NCBI RefSeq assembly: GCF_001418105.1
Contig: NZ_LIQI01000027.1
Location: 475,349-539,348, forward strand
Direction of reading: 5' to 3'
DNA: 64,000 nucleotides
Source of the DNA: Lacinutrix himadriensis
GTDB lineage: Bacteria > Bacteroidota > Bacteroidia > Flavobacteriales > Flavobacteriaceae
The notes under the pieces: generated by a model
What the model was told of the DNA's origin: nothing
The model's database searches: none
What the model saw: only the letters and a program-made list of their open reading frames with translations
In this document: in pieces, positions 21,097 to 28,431 of the stretch
Layout of the letters: each line of letters begins with the position of its first letter
Numbering within the stretch: position 1 is the stretch's first letter
Translations under genes and position numbers: made by a program

Positions 21097-21228
21097 ATGG
21101 ATGCTAGTTAATTACGCTGTCACAATTAAAATATTTCCTAGTATAAATTGTCTGCTGTATTTACATCAACCTTGCCAATCGTAATAATTCGTTTGGAATA
21201 AAGATTACATCCTTCTAAATGTAAAACT

Positions 21229-22419
21229 ATGAGATATTTTATTATTCTATTACTTGTTTTATCCGCTTGTAAATCTAAGCCAGATAAAGAATTAGAAACC
21301 AAAACATTTGAAGAAATCCATAAGGAAGCTATTCTAGTAGACACCCACAATGATATCTTAATGAAAACAGTAGATCTAGGAATGATCATGGATCAAGATT
21401 TAACCGGAAAAGCACATTCCGATTTGAACCGTTGGAAAAAAGGAGGTTTGGATGTGCAATTATTTTCTGTCTATAGCGACGGAGCTATTGAAAACGCATA
21501 CGCTTTAGCCAATAGGCAAATGGATAGTCTAGATGCAGTAATAGCGCGTAATCCAAATAAGATTACTAAAGCGGCCAATACAAATGCCATTTTAAAAGCT
21601 GTAAATGAAAATAAAATTGCAGCAATGTTTGGTGTAGAAGGTGGTCATATGATGGAAGATGATCTTAATAAATTAGAAGCACTCTATAAACGTGGTGCTC
21701 GATATCTAACTTTAACCCATAACGTTGCACCTTCTTGGGCAACCAGTGCTGCAGATGAAACAAGCAATCCAAATCTCAGCCCAAAAGGTCTAACCGATTT
21801 TGGTATTCAAGTTGTAAAAAAAATGAATGCATTAGGAATGCTAATAGATGTGAGTCACGCTGGCGATCAGACATTTTGGGATGTAATAGAAAACACGAGC
21901 AAACCAATTATAGCGTCACATAGTTCGGTGTATAGCCTGGTGCCTAATCGTCGAAATTTAAAGGACGATCAAATAAAGGCCATTGCTAAAAATGGAGGTG
22001 TCATACAGGTAAATTTTCATCCTGGTTTTATTGACCCTAGTTTTGGTGAAAAGGATATGGCATTTTTTAAGAAACACACTATAGAAAAAGATTCCCTTGT
22101 AAAAAGTGGTATGAATGCATGGTATATGATGGATTATATGTACAAAAAATATCCAGCAGAAGCGAACTTATTAAGACCACCATTATCTACGTTGATAGAT
22201 CATATCGATTATATTGTTAAACTGGTAGGTGCAGATTATGTAGGTTTAGGATCGGACTTTGATGGCATCAATCTTACTCCACTTCCATTAGATGATGTTA
22301 CAACCTATCCTTTAATAACAAAGGCATTAGTAGAAAAAGGGTATAGTGAAAAAGATATTGTAAAAATTCTTGGAGGTAATTTTTTAAGAGTTCTAAAAGC
22401 AAATGAATCCAATAACTAA
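21229..22419 (+). CDS. Membrane dipeptidase (peptidase M19), lipoprotein
   Basis: 396 aa. A lipoprotein signal ends in LLLVLSAC (lipobox Cys14). The M19 metal ligands are visible: VDTHNDILMK near the start, the bridging Glu in GVEGGHMM, the His in IDVSHAGD and IASHSSVY, and the Asp in GLGSDFDGI. These zinc enzymes hydrolyse dipeptides, often with a D-residue. The location is probably the periplasmic face of a membrane. A DUF218 gene follows 74 bp later on the same strand. Confidence 0.92.
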   Translation: MRYFIILLLVLSACKSKPDKELETKTFEEIHKEAILVDTHNDILMKTVDLGMIMDQDLTGKAHSDLNRWKKGGLDVQLFSVYSDGAIENAYALANRQMDSLDAVIARNPNKITKAANTNAILKAVNENKIAAMFGVEGGHMMEDDLNKLEALYKRGARYLTLTHNVAPSWATSAADETSNPNLSPKGLTDFGIQVVKKMNALGMLIDVSHAGDQTFWDVIENTSKPIIASHSSVYSLVPNRRNLKDDQIKAIAKNGGVIQVNFHPGFIDPSFGEKDMAFFKKHTIEKDSLVKSGMNAWYMMDYMYKKYPAEANLLRPPLSTLIDHIDYIVKLVGADYVGLGSDFDGINLTPLPLDDVTTYPLITKALVEKGYSEKDIVKILGGNFLRVLKANESNN

Positions 22420-22493
22420 TGAGGACAAGTTTAAAAGTTGCATAATTAATTCCACAAACCATTCTATTAAATTAGGAAGCAAAAAAACAACTC

Positions 22494-23147
22494 ATGATAA
22501 TCACTCCTATACCTCCAAATTTATATGCATATGCAAATCCTAATGCCGCACATGAAGGTAATGTTGCCATCAATATTACAACCGAAAACAAAGAGGTAAG
22601 TCTTGCAATTCAAAATAATATAGACCACATTCAAAAGTTAAAATACCAAATGATTATTGTTCCAGGCTTCACTCCTAGAGATATCACAAAACCAGAAGGC
22701 ACCAATAAAAAAGAACTTAAACGATTAGAACGCGCAATAAAAGCAATGCGTAAATTTAATGTGCCTTTCATTATGGTTTCTGGAGGAAATGTAAGACCAC
22801 CACAAACACCTAACAATGAAGCCTACGGATTGAAACAAGCTTTAATGACAAAGTTTAATCTTAACGAAAGCCAAATTGCTATAGATCCGTATGCAAGAAC
22901 TTCGGTAACAAACATGCGTAATTGCGGTCGCTTTATGCTCAAACATGATTTAGATAGAGCTTTAATTATTACCTCTTTCGGACAAAACTTTTATTTTGGA
23001 GCCCAGGCTATTTCTACCTACCAAAATGCTAGTAAAAAGACTTTAGGTTATAAGGTTGGTAAATTTCGTTTTTTATCGCTTTACAGAACTAGTTTTATAC
23101 CTAGTCTAGATGTACTGCAGCGATCCGATAGTCTATTAGATCCTTAA
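22494..23147 (+). CDS. YdcF/ElyC-like DUF218 protein
   Basis: 217 aa. It shows the DUF218 core: MIIVPGFTP, then VSGGNVRPP, EAYGLKQALM, the conserved Asp/Arg/Thr/Asn segment IDPYARTSVTNMRN and ALIITSFGQNF. Homologues such as SanA and ElyC act in envelope and vancomycin-related phenotypes, and the reaction is unsettled. This member lacks an evident membrane anchor. The start ATG is within a suitable leader; an M19 dipeptidase precedes it. Confidence 0.78.
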   Translation: MIITPIPPNLYAYANPNAAHEGNVAINITTENKEVSLAIQNNIDHIQKLKYQMIIVPGFTPRDITKPEGTNKKELKRLERAIKAMRKFNVPFIMVSGGNVRPPQTPNNEAYGLKQALMTKFNLNESQIAIDPYARTSVTNMRNCGRFMLKHDLDRALIITSFGQNFYFGAQAISTYQNASKKTLGYKVGKFRFLSLYRTSFIPSLDVLQRSDSLLDP

Positions 23148-23160
23148 AAAATAGAAATTT

Positions 23161-23190
23161 GTCATTGTGAGGTGCGAAGCAATCTCACCA
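23161..23190. repeat. Small palindromic intergenic element
   Basis: GTCATTGTGAGGTGCGAAGC then AATCTCACCA, with TGAG..TGCG and its near-complement CTCA. This is the style of dispersed Bacteroidota intergenic repeats. Confidence 0.4.
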
Positions 23191-23212
23191 AGAAATCAAT
23201 CCCTTTTTGTAG

Positions 23213-23261
23213 AATAATAAAACTTGACTTTGTCAAAAAAATTAGCGAACTTCGAATTTAA
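23213..23261. repeat. Dispersed intergenic repeat, copy 2
   Basis: Second copy of the element at 21043-21096, in the same orientation, about 2.2 kb away. The two copies lie before the dipeptidase gene and before the cassette at 23307. Confidence 0.65.
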
Positions 23262-23344
23262 ACTAACTGATGATATAAAACATACTAACGATTTCATATC
23301 ATCGAATTGGCATTCATTGAGGCAGAACTTTAAAAACGAGACTT

Positions 23345-23596
23345 ATGAGTAATTTATCGAACATAAAATCGGAAATTGAAAAATATGCGAATGACTCAAA
23401 TTTGACTGAATTGCAAATAGTTGAGAAACTCGAAAAACACTACTTTGATAAAAATGTAACCGAGAATTTAAAGCTGTATAAAAAAGGAAAGAAAAAAGTT
23501 AGCGATATAACTAAAGACTTGAAAATTTCGCCACGAAAATTTTATGCAATTTTAGAAAAGAAGAAAATAGGGCATAAAAAATATAAAAAAGAGTAA
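23345..23596 (+). CDS. Small hypothetical cassette protein with a helix-turn-helix-like segment
   Basis: 83 aa, very lysine-rich (many KK pairs). Residues ~50-75 (VSDITKDLKISPRKFYAILE) read like a helix-turn-helix, so DNA binding is possible but unproven. The ATG lies 31 bp inside the cassette start. I do not recognise the family. Residues 1-40 are predicted helical. Confidence 0.5.
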   Translation: MSNLSNIKSEIEKYANDSNLTELQIVEKLEKHYFDKNVTENLKLYKKGKKKVSDITKDLKISPRKFYAILEKKKIGHKKYKKE

Positions 23597-23776
23597 TTTA
23601 AAATAGCGTCTGACTATTAGCTCGTTTGCGGAATCGGAAACTGAACGTGGAATTTAGCAAGTTGCGGAATTGCTCACTCCATCGGAATTGAAAAAGTTTG
23701 CGGAATAAATCGCTGACCGAATTTACTCAAACGCTGGAAAAAAGGAAAACGGAATTAAGCCGAATAAAAACAACGA
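23597..23776. other. Gene-free part of cassette A
   Basis: 180 bp with several spaced copies of GCGGAAT or CGGAAT and no ORF with coding character. The composition is a little richer in G/C than the flanks. No function seen. Confidence 0.35.
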
Positions 23777-23913
23777 AATGCCAACACCGTGTATAATTAA
23801 TTGCTTTGGCAAGTGCTTATTTGGAAAATTCCTTCGGAATTTTCTTGCGTTCGTTTTTGTTTACTAAATTAGTTGCTGAAACACGCAACTAACCATACAC
23901 AAAACCGTTAGTT
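23777..23913 (+). repeat. attC-like palindromic site A
   Basis: 137 bp. The left arm AATGCCAACACCGTGTAT and right arm (ATACACAAAACCGTTAG) are imperfectly complementary. The inner region has the hairpin AAAATTCCTTCGGAATTTT and CTAAATTAGTTGCTGAAAC. The same layout, inverted, is found at 48345-48476. Length and paired arms fit an integron attC site; the distal core is GTTAGTT. Confidence 0.65.
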
Positions 23914-24032
23914 TAAATTCGAAATCCAAAATCCCTACTAAAAAAAACGCTTCAAACACCAACCCTTCCAAACAAAAAATAATTTTAAGACAACATTATT
24001 CCCAATCCTAAAAGCATTTCCATATTTTTCAA

Positions 24033-24040
24033 TACTTTTG
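24033..24040 (+). promoter_or_regulatory. Probable gcvT -7 promoter element
   Basis: TACTTTTG (TAnnTTTG), 61 bp upstream of the gcvT ATG and upstream of the leader palindrome, so the palindrome would be in the mRNA. Confidence 0.45.
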
Positions 24041-24064
24041 TTATTGAACAATTAAATTATAAGG

Positions 24065-24082
24065 TTCCCACTTTCACGGGAA
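24065..24082. repeat. Leader palindrome before gcvT
   Basis: TTCCCACTTTCACGGGAA followed by CAAAAACATATATTTCTT and the ATG, 19 bp after the palindrome. Nearly the same 40 bp precedes yebC (27485). Confidence 0.72.
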
Positions 24083-24101
24083 TCAAAAACATATATTTCT
24101 T

Positions 24102-25171
24102 ATGAAAAATACTGCATTATCTGCTACTCACGAAGCTCTAGGCGCAAAAATGGTTCCTTTTGCTGGTTACAACATGCCTGTTCAATACGAAGGGGTGAAT
24201 ATAGAACACGAAACGGTTAGAAAAAGCGTTGGTGTTTTTGATGTTTCGCACATGGGAGAATTTTTAATTACTGGTCCTAATGCACTTGCTTTAATACAAA
24301 AAACGTGTAGTAATGATGCGAGTAAACTTACTATTGGTAAAGCACAATACAGCTGTATACCTAATGATGACGGCGGAATTGTAGACGATTTAATTATCTA
24401 TAAACTAAAAGAAGAACAATATTTATTAGTGGTTAATGCTAGTAATATTGAAAAGGATTGGAACTGGATTAGTTCTAAAAATACGGTAGATGCAGATATG
24501 CGTGATTTAAGTGAAGACTATTCACTACTTGCTATTCAAGGTCCAAAAGCTATTGAAGCTATGCAAACTTTAACAAGTCATGATTTATCTGCTATTAAAT
24601 TCTACAACTTTGAAGTTGGTGATTTTGCAGGAGTCGAAAACGTGATTATTTCTGCAACTGGTTATACAGGAAGTGGCGGATTTGAAATTTATTGTAAAAA
24701 TACCGAAGTAAAACAAATTTGGGATAAAGTTACCGAAGCTGGGGCAACACCAATTGGACTTGCTGCTAGAGATACACTACGTTTAGAAATGGGATATTGT
24801 CTTTACGGAAATGATATCGACGATACTACTTCTCCTATTGAAGCTGGTTTAGGATGGGTTACTAAATTCACTAAAGAATTTACAAACTCCGAAGCATTAG
24901 CAGACGAGAAACGTCGTGGTGCCGAACGTAAACTTGTTGCTTTTGAGTAGACGATAGAGGAATCCCTAGACATGGTTATGATATTGTGGATGGTCAAGGT
25001 AAAAAAATAGGTGTAGTGACTTCTGGAACTATGAGTCCGATGCTTGGTAAAGGAATCGGTCTTGGTTATGTACCAACTGTTTTTGCTGGTGTAGATAGCA
25101 AAATAAATATACAAATTAGAAAAAACGCTATTCCTGCAACGGTGGTAAAATTACCATTCTACAAAGGATAA
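24102..25171 (+). pseudogene. gcvT: Aminomethyltransferase (glycine cleavage T protein), frameshifted
   Basis: The first reading gives 282 aa (to the TAG at 24948-24950) and the second continues in another frame to 25171. Together they give a full-length T protein of ~356 aa: N-terminal folate-binding domain with FDVSHMGEF and [31 protein letters not shown] [21 protein letters not shown], then DRGIPRHGYDIVDGQGKK and VTSGTMSPMLGKGIGLGYV. Restoring one G (GAGTAGAC to GAGGTAGAC) rejoins the frames as [14 protein letters not shown]. The T protein moves the methylene from the lipoyl H protein to tetrahydrofolate. Both halves look otherwise conserved, so an assembly error is at least as likely as a true pseudogene. 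glsA follows two bases later. Confidence 0.88.
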
Positions 25172-25172
25172 T

Positions 25173-26087
25173 ATGATAGACTTTCAGCAAGTAATTAATT
25201 CCATTCACAACGATTTAAAACAAGAAATTGACCGTGGATTGGTTGCTAATTATATTCCAGAATTATCACATATCGATGCCAATAATTTTGGGATCCATTT
25301 AAAACTACTTTCTGGAGAAAGTTTTTCGGTAGGCCAAGCACAAGCGCCATTTTCTATTCAAAGTATTTCTAAAGTATTTGCGCTTTCAAAAGCGTTTCAA
25401 TTACAAGGAAATGATCTTTGGCAACGCATGGACGTGGAGCCTTCTGGCGATCCTTTTAATCAGTTATCGTTACTAGAACTTGAAAATGGGATTCCTAGAA
25501 ATCCGTTTATAAATTCTGGTGCCATTGTTATTGCAGATATATTAGTATCGGGATTAGAAAATCCGAAAGAAGATTTTTTACATTTTGTTCGCGCTTTAGC
25601 AAACGACCAAACCATACAGTATAATGAAGCAGTTGCTGCATCTGAAAAAGCCACAGGTTATAATAATTATGCAGCAGCCAATCTTCTAAAATCCTTTGGT
25701 AATTTACAGAATGATGTCGCAGATGTTTTAGACTTCTACTTTTATCAATGCGCTTTAGAAATGACTTGTGAGCAATTAACAAATGCATTCTATTTATTCG
25801 CGAATCATGGCGTTTGTTTGCAAAATAAAGAATGGTTAACGGCTAGCCAAATAAAACGTATTAATGCCATTATGCTTACATGCGGATTTTATGATGAAGC
25901 TGGGGAGTTTGCATTCGAGGTAGGTTTACCTGGAAAAAGTGGTGTTGGTGGTGGTATTGTAGCGTTATTACCAAATCAATTAGTAATTTCTACCTGGTCG
26001 CCAGGACTAAACCCAAAAGGAAATTCTAAAATTGGCATGCAAGCTTTAGAGGCTTTTACGACCAAAACGAAACTTTCCATTTTTTAA
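25173..26087 (+). CDS. glsA: Glutaminase A
   Basis: 304 aa, the normal length of bacterial serine-dependent glutaminases. The catalytic SxxK is Ser64-Ile-Ser-Lys67 in FSIQSISKVFAL. The conserved GNPLVNAGA-type region reads PRNPFINSGAI, and GKSGVGGGIVALLP is near the C-terminus. It hydrolyses glutamine to glutamate and ammonia in the cytosol. It starts right after the gcvT stop and is probably translated from the same transcript. Confidence 0.95.
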   Translation: MIDFQQVINSIHNDLKQEIDRGLVANYIPELSHIDANNFGIHLKLLSGESFSVGQAQAPFSIQSISKVFALSKAFQLQGNDLWQRMDVEPSGDPFNQLSLLELENGIPRNPFINSGAIVIADILVSGLENPKEDFLHFVRALANDQTIQYNEAVAASEKATGYNNYAAANLLKSFGNLQNDVADVLDFYFYQCALEMTCEQLTNAFYLFANHGVCLQNKEWLTASQIKRINAIMLTCGFYDEAGEFAFEVGLPGKSGVGGGIVALLPNQLVISTWSPGLNPKGNSKIGMQALEAFTTKTKLSIF

Positions 26088-26104
26088 AAAAGTACTCCTA
26101 ATTC

Positions 26105-26932
26105 ATGCTGGATAAAAAAAAACATAAAATACTAGTTCTTGGTGTTAATGGCTTTATTGGTAATGCCATTTACAAAGAGCTATACCCCTATTTTAGAGTT
26201 TTTGGAACGTACAGCACACCAAATAAAGCTTCCGAAAAAAACAAGCAATTTTTTCATTATAACCATGAAGAAGATGATGTAGTAGAAATACTAGAAGCTA
26301 CAAAACCGAGTATCATTATTTCTTCGCTTCGCGGAAACTTTGCCACACAAACTATAGCACATCGGCATATCACGGAATATGTGAAACACCATAATTGTAA
26401 GATTATTTTCATATCGTCTGCCAATGTATTTGATGCCTATAAAAACTATCCAAGTTACGAGTTAGACAAAACCTTAAGTTCTAGTATTTATGGGCATTTT
26501 AAAATAAAAATTGAAAATATGCTCATGCGTTTACCTAAAAGCAAATGGGCAATTTTAAGATTACCAATGGTTTTTGGAACAGGTTCGCCAAGAATAGAAG
26601 AAATTAGGACTCAATTAAAAGAAAAAACGCCAATAGAGGTTTTTCCTAACTTAATAATTAATGTCACTACAGACTATAAACTATCGCAACAAATACATTA
26701 TATTATTAATAGAAATAAAACAGGTATTTTTCATTTAGGAAGTACCGATTTAATTCATCATGATGAGTTTATAAAAGAAATTGTAGGTTCTCTTGTATTA
26801 TACAATCCGGTTTACAAACAGGTGTATACCACAAATGATGATCGCTATTTGGCTGTTTTACCAAAAGATAATTTATTACCAAAAAACCTACAAATACAAA
26901 GCAAAGATGTTTTAAAAATGAGTATTTTGTAG
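26105..26932 (+). CDS. RmlD-like NAD(P)-dependent sugar epimerase/reductase family protein
   Basis: 275 aa Rossmann protein. The nucleotide loop is VLGVNGFIGNAIYKEL near the N-terminus, then IIFISSANVFDAY, a possible catalytic Tyr in SSSIYGHFKIKIE (YxxxK), and WAILRLPMVFG. This is the pattern of dTDP-4-dehydrorhamnose reductase-like extended SDRs; no rml genes are near, so the substrate is open. It lies 17 bp after glsA, in a run of same-strand genes (gcvT-glsA-this-pterin dehydratase). Confidence 0.8.
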   Translation: MLDKKKHKILVLGVNGFIGNAIYKELYPYFRVFGTYSTPNKASEKNKQFFHYNHEEDDVVEILEATKPSIIISSLRGNFATQTIAHRHITEYVKHHNCKIIFISSANVFDAYKNYPSYELDKTLSSSIYGHFKIKIENMLMRLPKSKWAILRLPMVFGTGSPRIEEIRTQLKEKTPIEVFPNLIINVTTDYKLSQQIHYIINRNKTGIFHLGSTDLIHHDEFIKEIVGSLVLYNPVYKQVYTTNDDRYLAVLPKDNLLPKNLQIQSKDVLKMSIL

Positions 26933-26952
26933 GGTATAAAAAAAACATAAAA

Positions 26953-27252
26953 ATGATGGAAAAACTTTCCGAAGATAACATAGAACAACGCTTATTACAT
27001 TTTCCAGATTGGGATTATATTGAGAATGCCCTTCACGCAGAATTTGAATTCGATAATTTTAAAGATTGCTTTAGTGCCATGAGCAGAATTGCCTTTGAAT
27101 GCGAAGCGCAAAACCACCATCCAAATTGGAGTAATGTGTATAATGTATTAAAAATTAGCGTAAGTACGCACGACGTAAATGGCGTTACCAAAAAAGATTT
27201 TAAACTTGTAGAAGCTATTGATGCTATAGTTGTTCCGGAAGACGAGGATTAG
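26953..27252 (+). CDS. 4a-hydroxytetrahydrobiopterin dehydratase
   Basis: 99 aa, the family's usual length. The active-site motif EAQNHHPNW with its His pair, followed by VYNVLKISVSTHDVNGVTKKDF, is diagnostic of PCD/PhhB. It dehydrates the carbinolamine formed by aromatic amino acid hydroxylases, recycling the pterin. An ATG one codon later is an equally good start. It ends a four-gene same-strand run. Confidence 0.93.
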   Translation: MMEKLSEDNIEQRLLHFPDWDYIENALHAEFEFDNFKDCFSAMSRIAFECEAQNHHPNWSNVYNVLKISVSTHDVNGVTKKDFKLVEAIDAIVVPEDED

Positions 27253-27257
27253 TATTT

Positions 27258-27362
27258 AGTTTTCAGTCTCAGTATGCAATGCTTACTCGAGTTTTGAAAA
27301 AAGTATGCAATAGGAAGTCTACAGTTTTCAGTCGCAGTATACAGACGTACTCGAACTTTAAA
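27258..27362. repeat. Two tandem copies of the CAG-type intergenic repeat
   Basis: Copy 1 at 27258-27300 (AGTTTTCAGTCTCAGTATGC ... ACTCGAGTTTTGAAAA) and copy 2 at 27322-27362 (AGTTTTCAGTCGCAGTATAC ... ACTCGAACTTTAAAA). A related copy lies at 15166-15193. Confidence 0.65.
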
Positions 27363-27424
27363 ATTAGGATACATTCTTATTTTGCGGTGCGCAATGAAGT
27401 GCTAAAATTTATAAACTTCGCTTC

Positions 27425-27455
27425 TTGCAGTTTGCAGTACTTATTTTTATATTTG
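27425..27455 (+). promoter_or_regulatory. Probable yebC promoter
   Basis: A TTG at 27425-27427 lies 20 bp before TATATTTG (27448-27455), a good fit to the Bacteroidota -33 TTG / -7 TAnnTTTG promoter. It is upstream of the leader palindrome. Confidence 0.55.
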
Positions 27456-27484
27456 TAATTCGAACAAATTTTTTAATTAATAAG

Positions 27485-27503
27485 TTTCCCACTTTCGTGG
27501 AAA
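27485..27503. repeat. Leader palindrome before yebC
   Basis: TTTCCCACTTTCGTGGAAA then CAAAAAACATATATTTTTA and the ATG 19 bp after the palindrome. Third member of the leader-palindrome set (15256, 24065, 27485). Confidence 0.72.
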
Positions 27504-27522
27504 CAAAAAACATATATTTTTA

Positions 27523-28245
27523 ATGGGAAGAGCTTTTGAATTTCGTAAAGCACGCAAAATGAAACGTTGGTCTGCTATGAGCAAAGCCTTTACACGTATT
27601 GGTAAAGACATTGTAATGGCTGTTAAAGAAGGTGGCCCAGATCCAGGTAGTAATTCGCGTTTAAGAGCAGTTATTCAAAATGCAAAGGCTGTGAACATGC
27701 CTAAAGACAATGTAGAGCGTGCTATTAAAAAAGCTAGTGATAAAAGTCTTGGCGATTATAAAGAAGTGATTTTTGAAGGATATGCTCCTCACGGAATTGC
27801 AGTTTTAGTAGAAACAGCAACCGATAATAATACACGTACCGTTGCCGATGTAAGAAGTTATTTTAATAAATGTGATGGTAGTTTAGGTACTTCAGGTTCT
27901 GTTGTATTTATGTTTGATCATACTTGTAATTTTAGAATTGAAGCCGAAGGTTTAGATCCAGAAGATCTAGAATTAGAGTTTATTGACTTTGGTGCAGAAG
28001 AAGTTTTTGCAGACGATGATGGTATTTTAATCTATGCTCCTTTTGAAAGTTTTGGTGCTATACAAGCAGAATTAGAATCTCGTGATATTGAAATTCTTTC
28101 TTCTGGTTTTGAACGTATTCCTCAAGTAACTAAAAAACTAACTCCGGAAGAAGCGGCAGATGTAGAAAAACTTCTAGAGAAATTAGACGATAATGATGAT
28201 GTACAAAACGTATATCATACCATGGAAGAATCTACGGAAGAATAA
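27523..28245 (+). CDS. YebC/PmpR family DNA-binding regulator
   Basis: 240 aa, normal length. Family motifs: GRAFEFRKARKMKRW at the N-terminus, NSRLRAVIQNAKAVNMPKDNVERAIKKA, YAPHGIAVLVETATDNNTRTVADVR and GTSGSVVFMFDH. Members act as transcription regulators, and some as translation factors that relieve stalling at proline runs. The acidic tail EKLLEKLDDNDDVQNVYHTM is typical. Confidence 0.93.
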   Translation: MGRAFEFRKARKMKRWSAMSKAFTRIGKDIVMAVKEGGPDPGSNSRLRAVIQNAKAVNMPKDNVERAIKKASDKSLGDYKEVIFEGYAPHGIAVLVETATDNNTRTVADVRSYFNKCDGSLGTSGSVVFMFDHTCNFRIEAEGLDPEDLELEFIDFGAEEVFADDDGILIYAPFESFGAIQAELESRDIEILSSGFERIPQVTKKLTPEEAADVEKLLEKLDDNDDVQNVYHTMEESTEE

Positions 28246-28354
28246 ATGAATAAGAGGTTTTGACCTCTTAACTAGATTTAACAATCTACAATTTTATTAT
28301 TCTATATTATTTAGAACCTGAAACGATTTCAGGTAAGTAAAAAATAAACTTTAA

Positions 28355-28388
28355 GAAAACCTAAACACCATTGTTTAGGTTTTTTTTT
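28355..28388 (+). terminator. Intrinsic terminator downstream of yebC
   Basis: AAAACCTAAACA pairs with TGTTTAGGTTTT and is followed by a T-run. Two weaker hairpins (AAGAGGT/ACCTCTT near 28252-28268 and CCTGAAA/TTTCAGG near 28317-28333) precede it. Confidence 0.82.
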
Positions 28389-28431
28389 GTAACATTATAT
28401 AATGTAATTCGTTATTATAAAAATCAAGTCT

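Larger units (their letters stand above)
23307..23907 (+). mobile_element. Integron-like gene cassette A
   Basis: The unit opens with TTGGCATT (23307-23314) and its distal site begins with the exact complement AATGCCAA (23777-23784). That is the pairing expected between the two ends of a cassette that once was a circle. It holds one ORF (23345-23596) and about 180 bp without a gene, then the attC-like site. No integrase is nearby, so mobility is inferred from structure alone. Confidence 0.55.

Noticed and set aside
23941..24101. Glycine riboswitch before gcvT
   Set aside because: The leader contains only the promoter element and the short palindrome; no glycine-aptamer-like conserved core could be seen.
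24803..25114. 103-aa minus-strand ORF spanning the gcvT frameshift
   Set aside because: Antisense shadow; the plus-strand GcvT motifs on both sides account for the sequence.
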